A stretch of DNA of 55,144 nt from assembly GCA_026260175.1 (NCBI GenBank), contig JAKCWW010000079.1:39064-94207 (forward strand), written 5' to 3'. Numbering within the stretch: position 1 is the first letter of the stretch; every line of letters begins with the position of its first letter. The position numbers were made by a program, and so were the translations under genes. This DNA is from Reticulitermes lucifugus (lineage: Eukaryota; Arthropoda; Insecta; Blattodea; Rhinotermitidae). The notes under the pieces were generated by a model, which was given only the letters and a program-made list of their open reading frames with translations, was not told the origin of the DNA and did no database searches. Positions 37,607 through 49,349 of this stretch are shown one piece after another.

Positions 37607-39614
37607 TTTCTTCATTCTCTTTCCTTATTCTCACACACGATATTCCACCGCCTCCACCCACAATGTTAAGCATTCAGTCTATCCTTTTCTTATTCGTGTG
37701 TCCGTTTTTGTGCGATTTTTAGCCTTAAGTCGTATTAAAACCGTGTTCTGAAATATGCTGTACCGTGAAATTATATGAGGATAGACAGTTGGCTTTTAAA
37801 TAGTATATTTCATATTGCAACCTTGTTTATCTTTCAAGGCACAGCGGCAAGCAAAGTACTGACTCTTGGGCACCAAAATACCGTTCATTTTTTTAAAAGC
37901 CTTTATTTGTGGATTTCTAATGATTCTTGGTCTAGATGGAAATTATTTTCCTAACAGGCGTTGCCCTGTTATGCTTTGCAATGTATGCGCATTCTGTTTT
38001 CTGTTAAGTATGAAACTGGCTTTTAGATTTGTGTGTACTTGACGACTCCAAAGGGTTAAACGCACAGAATGATAACTTTGGCTTCAGATGCGAGGATCGT
38101 TACGGAAAGCTGAATTGAGCGACAAGATGTAAGGCGAGTGTCGTAGCTTACTTCAAGATGCTGTGCCAATAAAATAAACCATAGTAGAAATAACTGCCCT
38201 GCTCCGGCATTCTTTCCGCACAAATAAATCCTTAAAACTGAAGAGAGTGTGTTTTTTTTTCGAAAAGTCTGGGACCGACTGCCCACTGACGCGGCATCGT
38301 AATCCAGAATCACGGAGACCTCTTCCACAAAATAACAGAATACAACTGATCCAGATGGTAATCGGTATGTATTAATTACAAGTAGATCCCTTTACAAACA
38401 TGCCCCATAGGTAAAACTTCTGATTTAATGCCGAAATTAAGCCGCAAGAAAAATTACGGTAGTAGTTGGCATCACTTGTTTGTAAAGTACTGTACATTGT
38501 GTCTTTACGTCACTGTTGAAGCAAGTCGTGTGAATGCGGTTCCGTAAGGGACATGCAGACGTGCTGGAAGCAGATTAGTTATATAGTAAGTTTCAGGGAA
38601 TAGAACGCTACTCAGGGATATGCGGTGACTAGGGCGATGAAAGCAAAATGAACAATGGGAATCGCACCGAGTTTCACTATTACTTGGCGTCTACGGAATG
38701 TGACCGTCATACGAGTATTAGGGGCAACTTTGGACGAATTTCTGAATATTGGCGTAACTTAGAAAAAGTTACACTTAACTAACGTCCTGACCCAGTTTAA
38801 ACTAAGCATTGCACTCGAAACTACATATTGCTTTGGGAATAATTTCCGTTAGAAATCATGTCAGTGCCACCAGCACTCTGAAATCCGTTTATCTTTACAT
38901 TGACGCTTGCATGTACCTCCCATGAAAAAGTAAACGATAAAACATTGCACTTATTCAGTAGGCTAGAGGAAGTAATGCGCAACGCCTGATCCACCGATTA
39001 TTTTTTCCCATGTGCACCGGGGCCTCAATATCCGATAACATCGTGTTAATAATTTATATTTACTGAGGATAAATCTATTGCTGATCATATCAATAAATGT
39101 TGCTGTGACGACTCTGGCTGCCATGGGTTGAATTGTTTATTTGCATCCGTACGTTTTCGAAGAGCGTTATGAAAGCTAATGGGGATACAATAACGATTAT
39201 GAATTTTGAAGAAGGAAGTATAAAACGGCAATGGCCATTTACATATTATGCTGGTTTTCACGTTGAAGATAAGACAATTTAATTTTTATTTATCTACTTG
39301 CTGATTCAATAGGCTTGTGGACCAATTACTAAGTCAGCAAGAATACAGAAACATTCACAAACCATAAAGCAAACAAACAAAAAATAACATCCAGATCATA
39401 CGTCTACAAAAACAAATATTGATATCAAAGTAGCAGAACACCAAAAATAACAAAGTTAGTACTAAGGGGTAGACTGTCCTACATAGTTCTCTAGTTTCAT
39501 TTAAATTAGAGTGTTTTCTATAAAAACAGGAGATTTAACAGTGCTTTCGTAAGAGAGGTACATAGCTGAGAAGCAGTTACAGAAGGAGAAACTGCAGAAA
39601 TAAAGCTACCGTGC
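37607..39614. other. AT-rich sequence without recognisable genes
   Basis: A 90-codon open run at 38056-38328 (-) is unrecognised. No repeats with clear ends were found. Confidence 0.5.
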
Positions 39615-39681
39615 TACTGCTGCTGCTGCTACTGCTCCTGTTACTGCCAGTACCGCTACCACTGCTACCACCACCACCTAC
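39615..39681. repeat. Degenerate CTG/CTA/CCA triplet repeat
   Basis: Imperfect gct, act and cca triplets. The Ser/Gly-rich minus-strand open run is a by-product. Confidence 0.85.
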
Positions 39682-41588
39682 ATTATAACTAATACTAATC
39701 CTACTAATACAAGTAATGTAAATATTAGACCTGGAATTTGATCCTAGGAACTTGTGCATGACAGCGAGCCGTGCTCTCAGCGCCAATGCTTGCCGTTTGC
39801 AGTACAGCGTTTCGAAAGATTCCTGACACCTTGTAAAACATATTACAGTTTCCTTAAAGTTTCTCGATTCTTGTGTGATCAGTGTAGATTTCGATAGAAG
39901 TTTATCAGTTTTTATTCATAGAGGGCGCATAGTATAAGAACCAGTGCACAGCAGGTAACAAAACTGTACTTGTCAATAGGTTCTACATGTTTGATTTGAA
40001 CTGTTTTTCAACGAGATGAAAGTTGAAGGAAATAAATGGATGATTAATTTATGACTCCATGTAGTGAGATTAAGTCTACAGTCGTATATTTTTGTTTGAA
40101 AATGGTAAATATGTGTCTGCAAAGGAAATTCAATGCGTCCAATGTTTTTTAAAGTCGTAAGAATCTCGTTTTGACAATAAGCATATTAGATTCTAGTAGT
40201 CCATTTTTCGTTGTTGTCTTGAATCAAATCTTCCCTTTTATGTCCATGAATACACCGTTCTTGGGAAATGTACTGTCACTGCTTCAGGTTACGTTTCTTT
40301 TAAATATGGAGACAGTATCTGCCTTAGAAACGCTGGTATCCTACTAGAATGTACGACCTCATAATTCAGAATGCTAGAATATGAAACTTTACCTCTGCGA
40401 GAAACTCAAATATTGCGATATGTATATTTTTCTATTGGAAGGCAATTAGCTAATAGTCAAATTAATTCGCAAACATTTTTTTTAAATTTTGGACTCTTAG
40501 TAATATTTTAAAGCGAACACCAAGTCTGTAAAATTCAAAATTGAAAATTGCTTGAGTAGCCTGAAAACATATACTGAACAAGTCTTCTCGTGCCGTAAAA
40601 CTTTTGACTTTTATTCGGAAGATGCCTGCGTCGATTCTAATGGGCTAATCTGGCTCTCATGGCTGAGGCTATCGACTGATATTCTCCGTCTCTCTGCTCA
40701 AATGCCAGAATAGTCCCTCAAATGAAGGCAAGGTCACGTTCTGCACATTTTTTTCCAATTCACTGTTTATAGCTCATCCTAACATTCGACGCTATATAGT
40801 AAGCCAATGAGAGTATCCCAAAATAAGTACCAAATTAATGAGATTTAAGCTCAGAGGGGGCAGTGCACAGACACATCACTCTGTGCGTTTTATGTAAATA
40901 ATATTTGATAACCACCCGATTTTAGCTGTATGCATAACGGTACTAAAAATGACTGCATGCAGTGACTAGGACATGCCTAGAACAGACTCCATTAGTGCTT
41001 CAAAAAATTATTGAAGTCCACTGAACAAGATATGTAGGGCTATACCCAATTATAAGTATATTTATTTATCAACAAATTTTTATGTGAAATCAGTATGACT
41101 ACAAAGAGACATGCACTGTGCTTTCATAATGTCTGCGTTCCCAGCCACATAGAATCAATATTTCAAGCGTGCTGATCAGGTGGATTACCACGCGTGGGTT
41201 GCGTGAGCTTTCCCACTGACCCCGCCTGTTACGATGGCGGGTCTCTTTGTAAAATATTCCGCCTGTATGAACTCTACTTCTTTCTTTTATCACAATGTAT
41301 GTTAAATCATGATACTTAAGTTCTTTGCACGTTGAAATAAAATGGGAAATACTGAAAAGGAAAAGAAGCAAGGTGTGCAAGGCAGTACAAAATAGAATGA
41401 AAATAAATGTAACACATAAGCGGTCATATTGGAAAAAAGTAATTGAAAAAATTGAATGAAAGTTTGGTAAGGAGGTGATGGAAATATAATTGACTGGCGG
41501 AGAGTAGTGCATGTGTACTGAGACTGATATATCAACCACACTTTGGATTGGTCATAGTACGTTCTTGCTTAAATGCAAATGGCAAAAT
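39682..41588. other. AT-rich sequence without recognisable genes
   Basis: A 146-codon minus-strand open run at 41099-41539 is unrecognised and biased by local composition. ctctcatggctgaggctatc at 40656 hints at an A box, but no convincing B box follows. Nothing else was found. Confidence 0.5.
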
Positions 41589-41668
41589 ATTAGTTGATGT
41601 TAACTAGAAATTACCGACAGTAATGCACAATTTAATATATGACACAAAGTCTTTGGAGGATCACTTTA

Positions 41669-41715
41669 ACTCCGACATATTTCGGTGACATATATACCAC
41701 CATCATCAGGGAGAG
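41669..41715 (-). ncRNA. Candidate hammerhead-type ribozyme motif
   Basis: On the minus strand: CTCC, CTGATGA (complement of 41703-41709), a 4-bp GGTG/CACC stem II preceded by one extra T, GAAA, a very short T..AT..G stem III, GTC (a classical cleavage triplet), then GGAG, which pairs with the leading CTCC as stem I. All named core elements occur in the right order within 47 nt. The departure from a canonical hammerhead is the extra T between CTGATGA and stem II, unless it pairs with the core G. Activity is not established. Confidence 0.45.
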
Positions 41716-41922
41716 AGTTCACACCGAAAGCTGGAACACCGTTGGTAAGGTAAAGTCCTTCTTGCTATGTACACATTGCCAGAGTTACTTCACGGAATTC
41801 ATGCCCATAGAGCACGGCAGGCACTGTATCGCGCTGCGAAAGTAGACTTTCGCAGCGCACAATGTGTACATAGCAAGAAGGACTTTAACTTACCAGCGGT
41901 GTTCCAGCTTTCGGTGTGAAAT

Positions 41923-41968
41923 CTCTCCATGATGATATTGGTATATATGCCACCGAAACATGTCGGAG
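41923..41968 (+). other. Second, mutated hammerhead-like motif in the right arm
   Basis: CTCTCC, ATGATGA (core C changed to A), a GGT...ACC stem, GAAAC, AT, GTC and GGAG. The change of stem III from T..G in the left arm to C..G here keeps the pair, but the core C change should abolish activity if this is a hammerhead. Confidence 0.45.
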
Positions 41969-42263
41969 TTAAAGAGATCCTCTATAGACTTTGTGTCATA
42001 TATTAAATTGTGCATTACTGTTGGTACTTTATAGTTAACAATTCAATAAAGTGCACGGTGTAAACGACGCAGTGAAATTAGTTGATATTTTCGCCATTTT
42101 ACCCAGGCGAAGTGTCAGCTGCAAGCTGAAGGCCGTGGTACATTTTGTGAAGTCTCTGTGACATTCGACCTTAGTGCCTAGTCCTTTACAACCATAATTA
42201 TATACACATGAACTAATTCGATAATGAAATTGAAGTCTTTTTGGATGTTACCCTTTGTCGAAT

Positions 42264-42350
42264 GGTAAATATTTACCGACGTTTCGAAGGCAGTACGATC
42301 CTTTGAAACACCGGTAACTATTTATCAGTGACGTGGCGTATTATTCCAAA
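42264..42350. mobile_element. Fold-back relic related to the 8.1-kb element
   Basis: Arms at 42264-42290 and 42300-42326 are inverted copies with about five mismatches and a 9-bp loop. Each arm contains TTACCGRYGTTTC. Downstream, GACGTGGCGTATTATTCCA parallels GACGCCGCGTAATATCCCA in the 8.1-kb element. No target duplication was found. Confidence 0.6.
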
Positions 42351-44389
42351 ACACTTTTGCTATGTCGCTAAGAAAGCCTCAAATTTCTCAAAATTGGGTA
42401 GTATATTTGTCCTTCAAAACTGATGTCGGCTTTTTGGTGTACAAAGATTTTTTTTTTACGCGGGACTGCAGAGCTGAGGATGTTATCGTTCGCTATGCAG
42501 CAGCGTGTCTGTGAGCGGGTTTGTAGATCCTATTAGCGGGTTCTGCCTTCAGGCATTATGGCATCCGAAGTTTCGTCGTCCCCTTCAAGGAACCAATTAC
42601 TGGGTTACACCTTGAGTCAGTTGAATGCAGTTCACAAGTTCACATATTATGTTTAGCTATCAAACACAGCGTTTGTCAGTTTTGGTAACAAAGACGTGGA
42701 GTTTCTATTTACTGCTCGTGGTTTAAGCCTGAGGAAGAATTTACGTTGTGTTAAGCCTTAATTTCTTATCATAAATGCTGTATGCTGTGGGACCTTTGCT
42801 TCACGTTTTGCGCTTATTAGGTAATTTGAAACCGCCTTTTACGGAAACAAAAATTTAATTATCATACACACTAAAACTGATACTGGTAATTTGTCTTGAG
42901 TCATGACTCTAGGCCACACCATTCCACCGTATATCATAATAATCCATTTTAATATTACTCTCTATCTAAGCCAAAGTCTTGAGTTTTTTTCAAACCATAT
43001 TTCTGTATGCATTTCTCCTCTCTCCTGTGCGCAGTCCGTGCTGTTTCCTTCTTTTTGCCCTTCGTATGATCTTATAATAATATGTTGGAAGGATTATAAT
43101 ACATAAAGGTGCTCAATGTGCGCCTTCTTCCAACTCCCTAAACTTATTTTTTTAAATGTTTTCCTTAGTGTTCTATTTTTAAAATATTGAAGAGTACATT
43201 TAAAAATTGATGTTTACGTAAGAAACAATTAACTCACTGCCAAAATTGGTGATTACAGACTCCCAAAACTTTGATTTTGTTACAAGCCAAAGGAGTATAT
43301 ATATTACAGGAAGAGCATTCCAAGAATAACTATGCAGTCAGAAGAACCTTGATCCTAACGCGAAGAGGGAAGAAAAAGTAAAGAAGGAGAGGAATAAAGA
43401 ATCTGGCATAAAGGCTACTAATTAAAACACGCTTGAATGCATATTATAAAGGGAGAAAAAGTAAAATAGAAAAGAAAGAAATGAAATACTGAAATTCCAT
43501 ACCTGCGACAGTGATGCGTCCAGTGGCACAAGATTCTGAGGCAGATGACCTGCCGAGGCATGTCAAGGTATCTGTGTCTTAAAAAGGTGGGGCCAAACTT
43601 TATTTCTTTACAGGCTTTTGATTTACTGCAGTGACAACTCTGTCACGCTATTACGCATATCACAGGGCGATTTTCATAAGAGATTTCGTAATTTAACGGC
43701 AGAGAGTTTTTAGTTTCTTTCTAACACCATAAAACCTGGTAGAATTATTTCGGGTTCCTTCGAAACACTGGTAGCCACCTGCAAGCCACAAGGTGCTGCA
43801 GCCGGAAAGATCACGCATTGCTTAATATTAATTTTGACAGTGCGCAAAGCAAACATTTTTAATTAAAGCTTTTTAAAGTGAGGTGACGTAACTTGATACA
43901 GAATTTTCCTTTTCAGTGCTCATTCGGTTCACGCGCCAGAAACGTGGAGTATATAATCACATGCCATCTGTCCAGCTTTGTTTTCAAAGAGTTGGGGGAT
44001 TGTTTGAAATGAGGATAATGCTATGCACGGACATTATATTATCTGGCAACCCGCATCACACTTCACTCAGGTATTTTGTAGTGACGGCAGGCGGCGCAGT
44101 GCTTGCAGCTGTTTAACTTTGTCGTGTGTCGGTTGATATTAGGTTTTATTCACCATATCTGAAAGAGAAGCTGGAGATGGTTTCCTTCTGCTTGCATTTG
44201 CACGTCGCACATAAACGTGCGTTGCTTATTGCACCTCGAATTTCCGTGTTTCAGTGTTAAGATTGTAAATATAAGCCTTATCCTTTAACCTGCTCCGCAT
44301 CTAACAATCGATGGCACAGGTTCGTATCTTGCAAACAAGGAGATATTACTGTCCTGTCAGCAAACACACTCTCCAAATAAGGCATCGGC
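42351..44389. other. No recognisable gene
   Basis: A purine-rich plus strand at 43355-43490 is the only compositional feature. Short open runs are unrecognised. Confidence 0.5.
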
Positions 44390-44669
44390 TTATTTACACC
44401 GCCGATCCCGTCCCGCGCGGTGTAGCTCGTGGGTCTACGGCCGCTCGCTTGCTGGGATTGCGGGTTCGGATCCCGGCGGGGGTATGGATGTTTGTCTCTT
44501 GTGAATGTTGTGTGTCGTGCGGGTAGAGACCTCTGCAACGGGCCGATCCCTCGTCCAGGGAACTCCTACCGAGTGTGTGTGTCGCTGAGTGTGTTCAAAT
44601 GCAACAGTCACCCTCTACTCGTACGATGATTAGGTAGAAGAGGTCGGACTAAAAAAATTATTTACACCG
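44390..44669 (+). mobile_element. Complete tRNA-derived SINE with 12-bp target duplications
   Basis: The head CCCGCGCGGTGTAGCTCGTG has an A box (GTAGCTCGTGGG). The B box GGTTCGGATCCC follows. The body contains GGTAGAGACCTCTGC and CTACCGAGTGTG, and the 3' end reads ggtcggactaaaaaaa. The exact direct repeat ttatttacaccg flanks it at 44390-44401 and 44658-44669, so the element is about 256 bp. It is the best-preserved member of the family seen also at 12.3 kb and, in more diverged form, 48.0 kb. Confidence 0.92.
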
Positions 44670-46440
44670 TTTTGCTGAAAAAAGACACCGGTTTTGTCGT
44701 AGTCGTAGAGGTTTTAAAAGAACGTCAGAATGTGTACTATGAGGTTTCAAACTTATGGCCGTAGAAAAATGGTCCATTATTTCGTAGTTGCAATCATAGC
44801 ACAACACACACCAACTTTGCCATGTGATGGTAGCTCGTGGATTAACATAAGATTTTCTGAACACCAGTTCCTACTGCTGTGAGCGTCCACATATCTACTG
44901 GATTGAAATCAGTTTTCACTACCAAGCAGAACAAGCATGGGGCCTATTTCTTCATGACGCACAACAAGAAGTCACCAGTTTAAAAATTAAGTCTTCCTTT
45001 ACGATCTACGAGTATGTCATAGGGTTTGTTAACCGTAAATGTCTTAATTGGATGTAGTCTAATGACATAAATGAAAGACAATCAGGCCCGAATCAGTTCC
45101 TTCGCGCAATTACCGAGTTTAAATCCTGAATGGCGTTTAGCCAGTCAACGAACCAAATTCAAAATTTGCAACTTTCCAAGCTAGAATCACAAGCTGTCCT
45201 ATGCGTCGAAAAGGATTCGAGCTTGCTTGCACAGTGAACATGTAAACCGAGATTTGATATTTACTTGAGCTTGGTGGGCAAGTGTGATTGGAGTTGGGAG
45301 ACCTTATTGAGTAAGAAGGAAAGGCGAGCATGGTAACTGGTGAAGTAAACATGTATTTCGAGAGACGTTCTAAAACATGTAAACAAGTTATAGACTGTTT
45401 GAATTTCTTTGGCATGTGAAATTGTAATTCTTTTCACGGCAGTTGACGATGGAATATGAACACCAGTTGCAAGACACAGAAGTGTAGCAAGTTAACTCAA
45501 ATTATAGTGTCTTTATATAGCTTTATTGCGACCAGCGACTTAACAGCGATCATCTGAGTAACTGATAATACATAAAGAACTGTAAACAAATTAATCTGAT
45601 GTTGAAACCAAGTACGGCTACGTTACTGCTCTCTAATACCATTGGTTGTAAGACTTTTTGTCAGCCGATTTCAGCTTTGTCCCTCATTTCACTATCGGAA
45701 ATGGATTCACGATTCCGTTCTTTTCCAGCTCATCCATTTACTCACTACAGTTTTCCCTTCAGACCTTATACGTGTTTGAGTGGTCTAAAAGTTTAAGAAA
45801 TATTCCTCAAATTTATCACAAAATGTCCAACGGCGCTCGTAAATCTGTAGGCCTATATAAACTGTAGTCTGATGACACTGCATATTCACAAAGATAACTG
45901 CGTCGTCCGAATGGGCGGACGTCCAGCAGCCGTCAAAGTATCCCAGTGGTTTCTGTACTGTCACGCCATTTGGTTGGCTGAGCATAAATACAAAAGCCAC
46001 GATCAAGACATCAAATATCGCGGCCAAAATTCGAAACGGAATTCTCCTAGCCGCGAGGTAGACTACTGACCATTGCCTTCATGTGTGACTTTGAGAGGGA
46101 AAAGGAGACTGAGAACAGTGCTGTCCATCATAAATTCCACATGACGACTAGGATTCAGGAAGTCTGAATACTAAACATAAGACCCCGGGATTGGTTATGT
46201 GTCGCACAACTGTCGGTTTTGGCATGTCAATTCTTTGCATTATTTGATACGTAATTAAACTTTACTTTGCTGGCATATGCTAATGTGTTAGTTAATTAAA
46301 AGCCCATTCTTCGTCCTGTCTGAAGCAGACTGTAAAAGCAAGACTATTGATCGACTTATGATTACTTAACAGTGTCCGGTATTCTTCGTGATCGTCAATG
46401 TTAAGCGGCCTACGGACATGAGACAGCGCAATTTTGGTCT
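44670..46440. other. No recognisable gene
   Basis: Open runs of 65-92 codons on both strands carry no recognisable motif. Confidence 0.5.
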
Positions 46441-46757
46441 ACGTTCCTTGTGTGCGTGTGCGTGTGCGCGTGCGTGTATGTATGCATGTATATATGTGCG
46501 TATGTATGTGCGTATACATGTTTTTGTGTATGTGCGTATGTATTATGTATGTATGTATGTATGTATGTATGTATGTATGTATGTATGTATGTATGTGTGT
46601 ATGTATGTATGTATGTATGTATGTATGTATGTATGTATGTATGTATGTATGTGTGTATGTATGCATGTACGTATGCATGTATGCATGCATGTGGGTGTGC
46701 GTGCGCGTGTTTTCTTGTGCGTGCACACGCGTGTCTGCGTGGATATGTGTCTGTGTC
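46441..46757. repeat. (ATGT)n tetranucleotide array with (GTGC)-type flanks
   Basis: A nearly pure atgt array at about 46541-46687 is embedded in degenerate gtgcgt/tatg sequence. Long Cys/Val/Tyr/Met open runs up to 193 codons on the plus strand and His/Thr/Ile runs on the minus strand are products of the repeat. Confidence 0.97.
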
Positions 46758-47844
46758 ACCCTCTTTCAGTTTTCGAAACTCTTGGCAAGTTCATTTGTTT
46801 ATCCTCGCACTTAATGCATTGTGCACGTGGTATCTCTTTCGTCTGCCCGGAAGGACTGTCCGGACGTGAACAACCTTTCCGCTTCTTGGGTGTAACATTA
46901 CTCTATGAATACAAGTGTGATATCAATTACAGCGCAACTCTCCCCAGGCATTCGCCTATCATTAATTAGTGGAGCTATGCCTATGAGTTGATCAGGATTA
47001 GCAAATGCATCATGGTGCTTGCGTCAAATTTCCGTTTATTAACACAAACACTTAAACTTTACCATTTCATCTAAATACTTTACATCTGATCTATTTTAAC
47101 GTTTTTGGAAAAAAGGAATGCCCTTTTCTGGAATTACAAATGACTGGGATGAACCCACATTAAAACACTTTTTTCCCACGATTAAATTTTTGTAATTTAA
47201 TGGCGTAGTCCCTCAGTGAACACCGTCCATAGCTTTCTGTTCGACAGTTGTAGTCAGTGGCTCCATTTACGGAAGGTGCTGGCAGCACTATTTAGTGGTT
47301 TTTACTCGTTGTTACGCTGGAAGCTGAGTTCGCACTATAGTGTGGGGTTTCCGAAGCAATGAAGCAGAGTGCTGTCGCATGACCAGAGGCTGTGCGTGGA
47401 TTACTTCAGTGAACACACCCCCGCATTGGACAGGCACAGAAACCTCCGTGATCCCGTGCCATGACTGCTTAATCCCACTGCCACAAGTCATGACATGAAG
47501 TAGCATGGATGAATGGACGGATCAATTTTTTTGGCTGCAGGAATGTCAAACTTTAATAATATCCACATCCATTTCAGTAGTTCTGTTAACCACATAACAA
47601 ATATGAGCCCCGTATTAATTTTCAATTTTCCGTAGATCCCAGTTGGCCGTGAAATGCAGTCGCAGTGTTCGTATTTTCAGTAAATTCCTGTCGAGGGGCT
47701 TCAATATACAGCCCAATGGCCAATGTTGACGACCATTATAGTTCATGTTATCTAACCGACTAACCCTATAGAGCAGAGTCCTTCTTCGGAAGATAGTTCA
47801 CATCATGAATTATATACATACAGTCTACAATATTCCATAACATT
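46758..47844. other. No recognisable gene
   Basis: Nothing identified. Confidence 0.5.
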
Positions 47845-48013
47845 TCCGTTGAATTCAATTTTATTATTATTCTCCCATCTGCACCTAGATCTTCCAAGTG
47901 GTCTCTTCAGGTTTTACGCTCAACGTTGTATATGCAGCTCTCTCCAATGGGTCCCACATACTCTGTCCAACTCATTCTTCTGGATTTGCTCACCCCAACA
48001 ATATTTGGTGCAT
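47845..48013 (-). pseudogene. Non-LTR retrotransposon (LINE) C-terminal relic
   Basis: On the minus strand one frame reads PNIVGVSKSRRMSWTEYVG, then PIGESCIYNVERKT, stop, RPLGRSRCRWENNNKIE. This matches the LINE tail PNIIRVIKSRRMRWAGHVAR...GKPEGKRPLGRPRRRWEDNIKMDL in order and spacing. At least one stop is present. It overlaps and continues past the part of the protein seen at 5262-5490, so both derive from one family. The plus-strand open run here (47849-48043) is antisense to it. Confidence 0.85.
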
Positions 48014-48015
48014 AT

Positions 48016-48305
48016 CCCGGTGGCCTTGCTGTCTAAGGCGTAGGTCTGCGGTCAGTTGAGTGCTTGAATCACAAGTTCGAATCCTGCTGAGGGCATGAAT
48101 ATTGTTCTCTTAGTTTTGTTGTGTCTTGTGTAGTTGTGTAGGTAGCAACCTCTGCTAAGAGCTGATCACTTGTCCAGATGAGTCATACTGTGTGTGTGTG
48201 TGTGTTAATGTGTGTGTGATCTAGAAACCTAAAAACCGAGTAGGCCTAGGTCCGATTTGGGCTGTAGCGCCACAACAAAAAGATAATAATAATAATAATA
48301 ATAAT
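48016..48305 (+). mobile_element. tRNA-derived SINE with (AAT)n tail
   Basis: The head CCCGGTGGCCTTGCTGTCTAAGGCG is followed by CAAGTTCGAATCC (B box). The body shares GAGGGCATG and the ...CTCTGC...GCTGATCACTTGTCCAG block with the 12.3- and 44.4-kb copies. The 3' end is taggtccgatttgggctgta, then ataataataat. It is inserted directly after the LINE relic. No clear target duplication was found. Confidence 0.8.
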
Positions 48306-49116
48306 TGGTAAGAAGTAAAAATCATGATGCTCCTCATTAGGAAATTTTCTAGAACGTTTTACTACTTCCCACTTTTGGTCCAAACACATTCCATAGTACG
48401 TATTGGGACAGAAATTTAAAAGATATATAATGCATATGCGCATACACAACTCAAAATCACACGTCCATAAAGGCCAGACCACATATGAGGGTAGTGGCTC
48501 TGTTTAGGTCCTACTCCTGACCTTTGAATTCAAGAGCTTCCAGCCACAAAATACTCAGACTGATTTGCAGCCTGTTACATTAACTGCCTCTTGCCTCGGC
48601 AGTACATTACCTGACCAGTCACGAGAGTTAATTTCCTAAAAAATACTCGACTTTTAATAAATTGCCGGTTTTGAACAGACAAACGTGTTATGGGAAACTG
48701 GCAATAAGGGAAGAGCGGCCTTTCTTAACACACATTAAAACCGAATTGCCTGCGTTGCCTGTTCCCACACAGAGCACACTAAAGTACCTAATCGCATTAG
48801 AAATGAAACAAGAGTACAGAAAGTGCCGCAAAAAGGGGCACTACAATAATATCACTGGAAGATAGAACACTGCCTTTGGACGCTATTACAACCCTGCCCC
48901 ATGTAAATGGTGCGGAAGGCATCAGTCTTTTTCGTTTGTGCACAAATTACAATCTGCAGATAGGTCGAGCTATAAAGACCACGGCAAACAATATTTGATA
49001 CAAATGTAAGCCATAGGTCATTTAACTGTCTTTTGATTGGAGGAGTTGTGTGCCAGGAAATAAAGAAGAATACGTTTGTTGTCAATTAAAATTGCACACT
49101 GAAATATTTGTCTTCA
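48306..49116. other. No recognisable gene
   Basis: A 67-codon run at 48662-48865 (+) ends RKCRKKGHY, which hints at a zinc-knuckle but lacks the first Cys. I do not call it. Confidence 0.45.
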
Positions 49117-49254
49117 TCTTCACAACCTCTAGAGAGAATATATGGTAATGTTTTAACAAGATGTTTTAAACCTTAACTTTAACTCGTCTTCACACCCTGT
49201 AGAGAGCATAATTGATAATGTTTTAAAAGGAATGTTCGACTTTAACTTTAACAT
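49117..49254 (+). repeat. 70-bp tandem duplication
   Basis: The block beginning tcttcacaacctctagagag recurs 70 bp later as tcttcacaccctgtagagag. Both share taatgttttaa and ctttaactttaac. Confidence 0.8.
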
Positions 49255-49304
49255 ATATTTATCATGAGGAGTCGAGTCTTCTGAAACGTGACTACAATTA
49301 AAAT

Positions 49305-49349
49305 TACAAATGTTTCGGAGAATGTGCTGCCTCCGTCTTCAGGGTACAT
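49305..49349 (-). other. Hammerhead-like hairpin motif
   Basis: On the minus strand: CTGAAGA, CGGAG, an 8-9-nt loop, CTCCG, AAAC, ATTT, GTA. The 5-bp stem is perfect and its outer pair is C-G where other copies have T.G. No stem I was found. Confidence 0.45.

Larger units (their letters stand above)
41589..42086. mobile_element. Palindromic element with 10-bp target duplications
   Basis: Arms from 41599 and to 42039 are inverted copies with roughly 90% identity by eye. They meet at an exact 13-bp stem (gcgctgcgaaagt at 41831-41843, its complement at 41846-41858) with a 2-bp centre. The left arm holds about 50 extra bases at 41779-41829. The direct repeat attagttgat occurs at 41589-41598 and 42077-42086, giving a 478-bp element with a 37-bp single-copy right end. 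There is no ORF. Each arm carries the hammerhead-like motif, intact in the left arm (minus strand). Penelope-like elements often insert with inverted partial copies and variable target duplications, so a Penelope-derived origin is plausible. A TIR transposon relic is the alternative. Confidence 0.8.

Noticed and set aside
41099..41539. 146-codon minus-strand ORF
   Set aside because: No motif recognised, a second open frame overlaps, and nothing supports expression.
44278..44629. Three overlapping ORFs on both strands
   Set aside because: All lie in or across a complete SINE with target duplications.
46388..46969. 193-codon plus-strand ORF and several overlapping long ORFs on both strands
   Set aside because: They are translations of the (ATGT)n array, with only Met/Tyr/Val/Cys or Ile/His/Thr cycling. 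No flanking coding signal.
47849..48043. Plus-strand ORF reading LDLPSGLFRF and following
   Set aside because: It is antisense to the LINE relic, which explains its resemblance to translations seen in other insect sequences.
48662..48865. RKCRKKGHY as a zinc-knuckle or piggyBac C-terminal Cys domain
   Set aside because: The first Cys of the CCHC pattern and the rest of either domain are missing.
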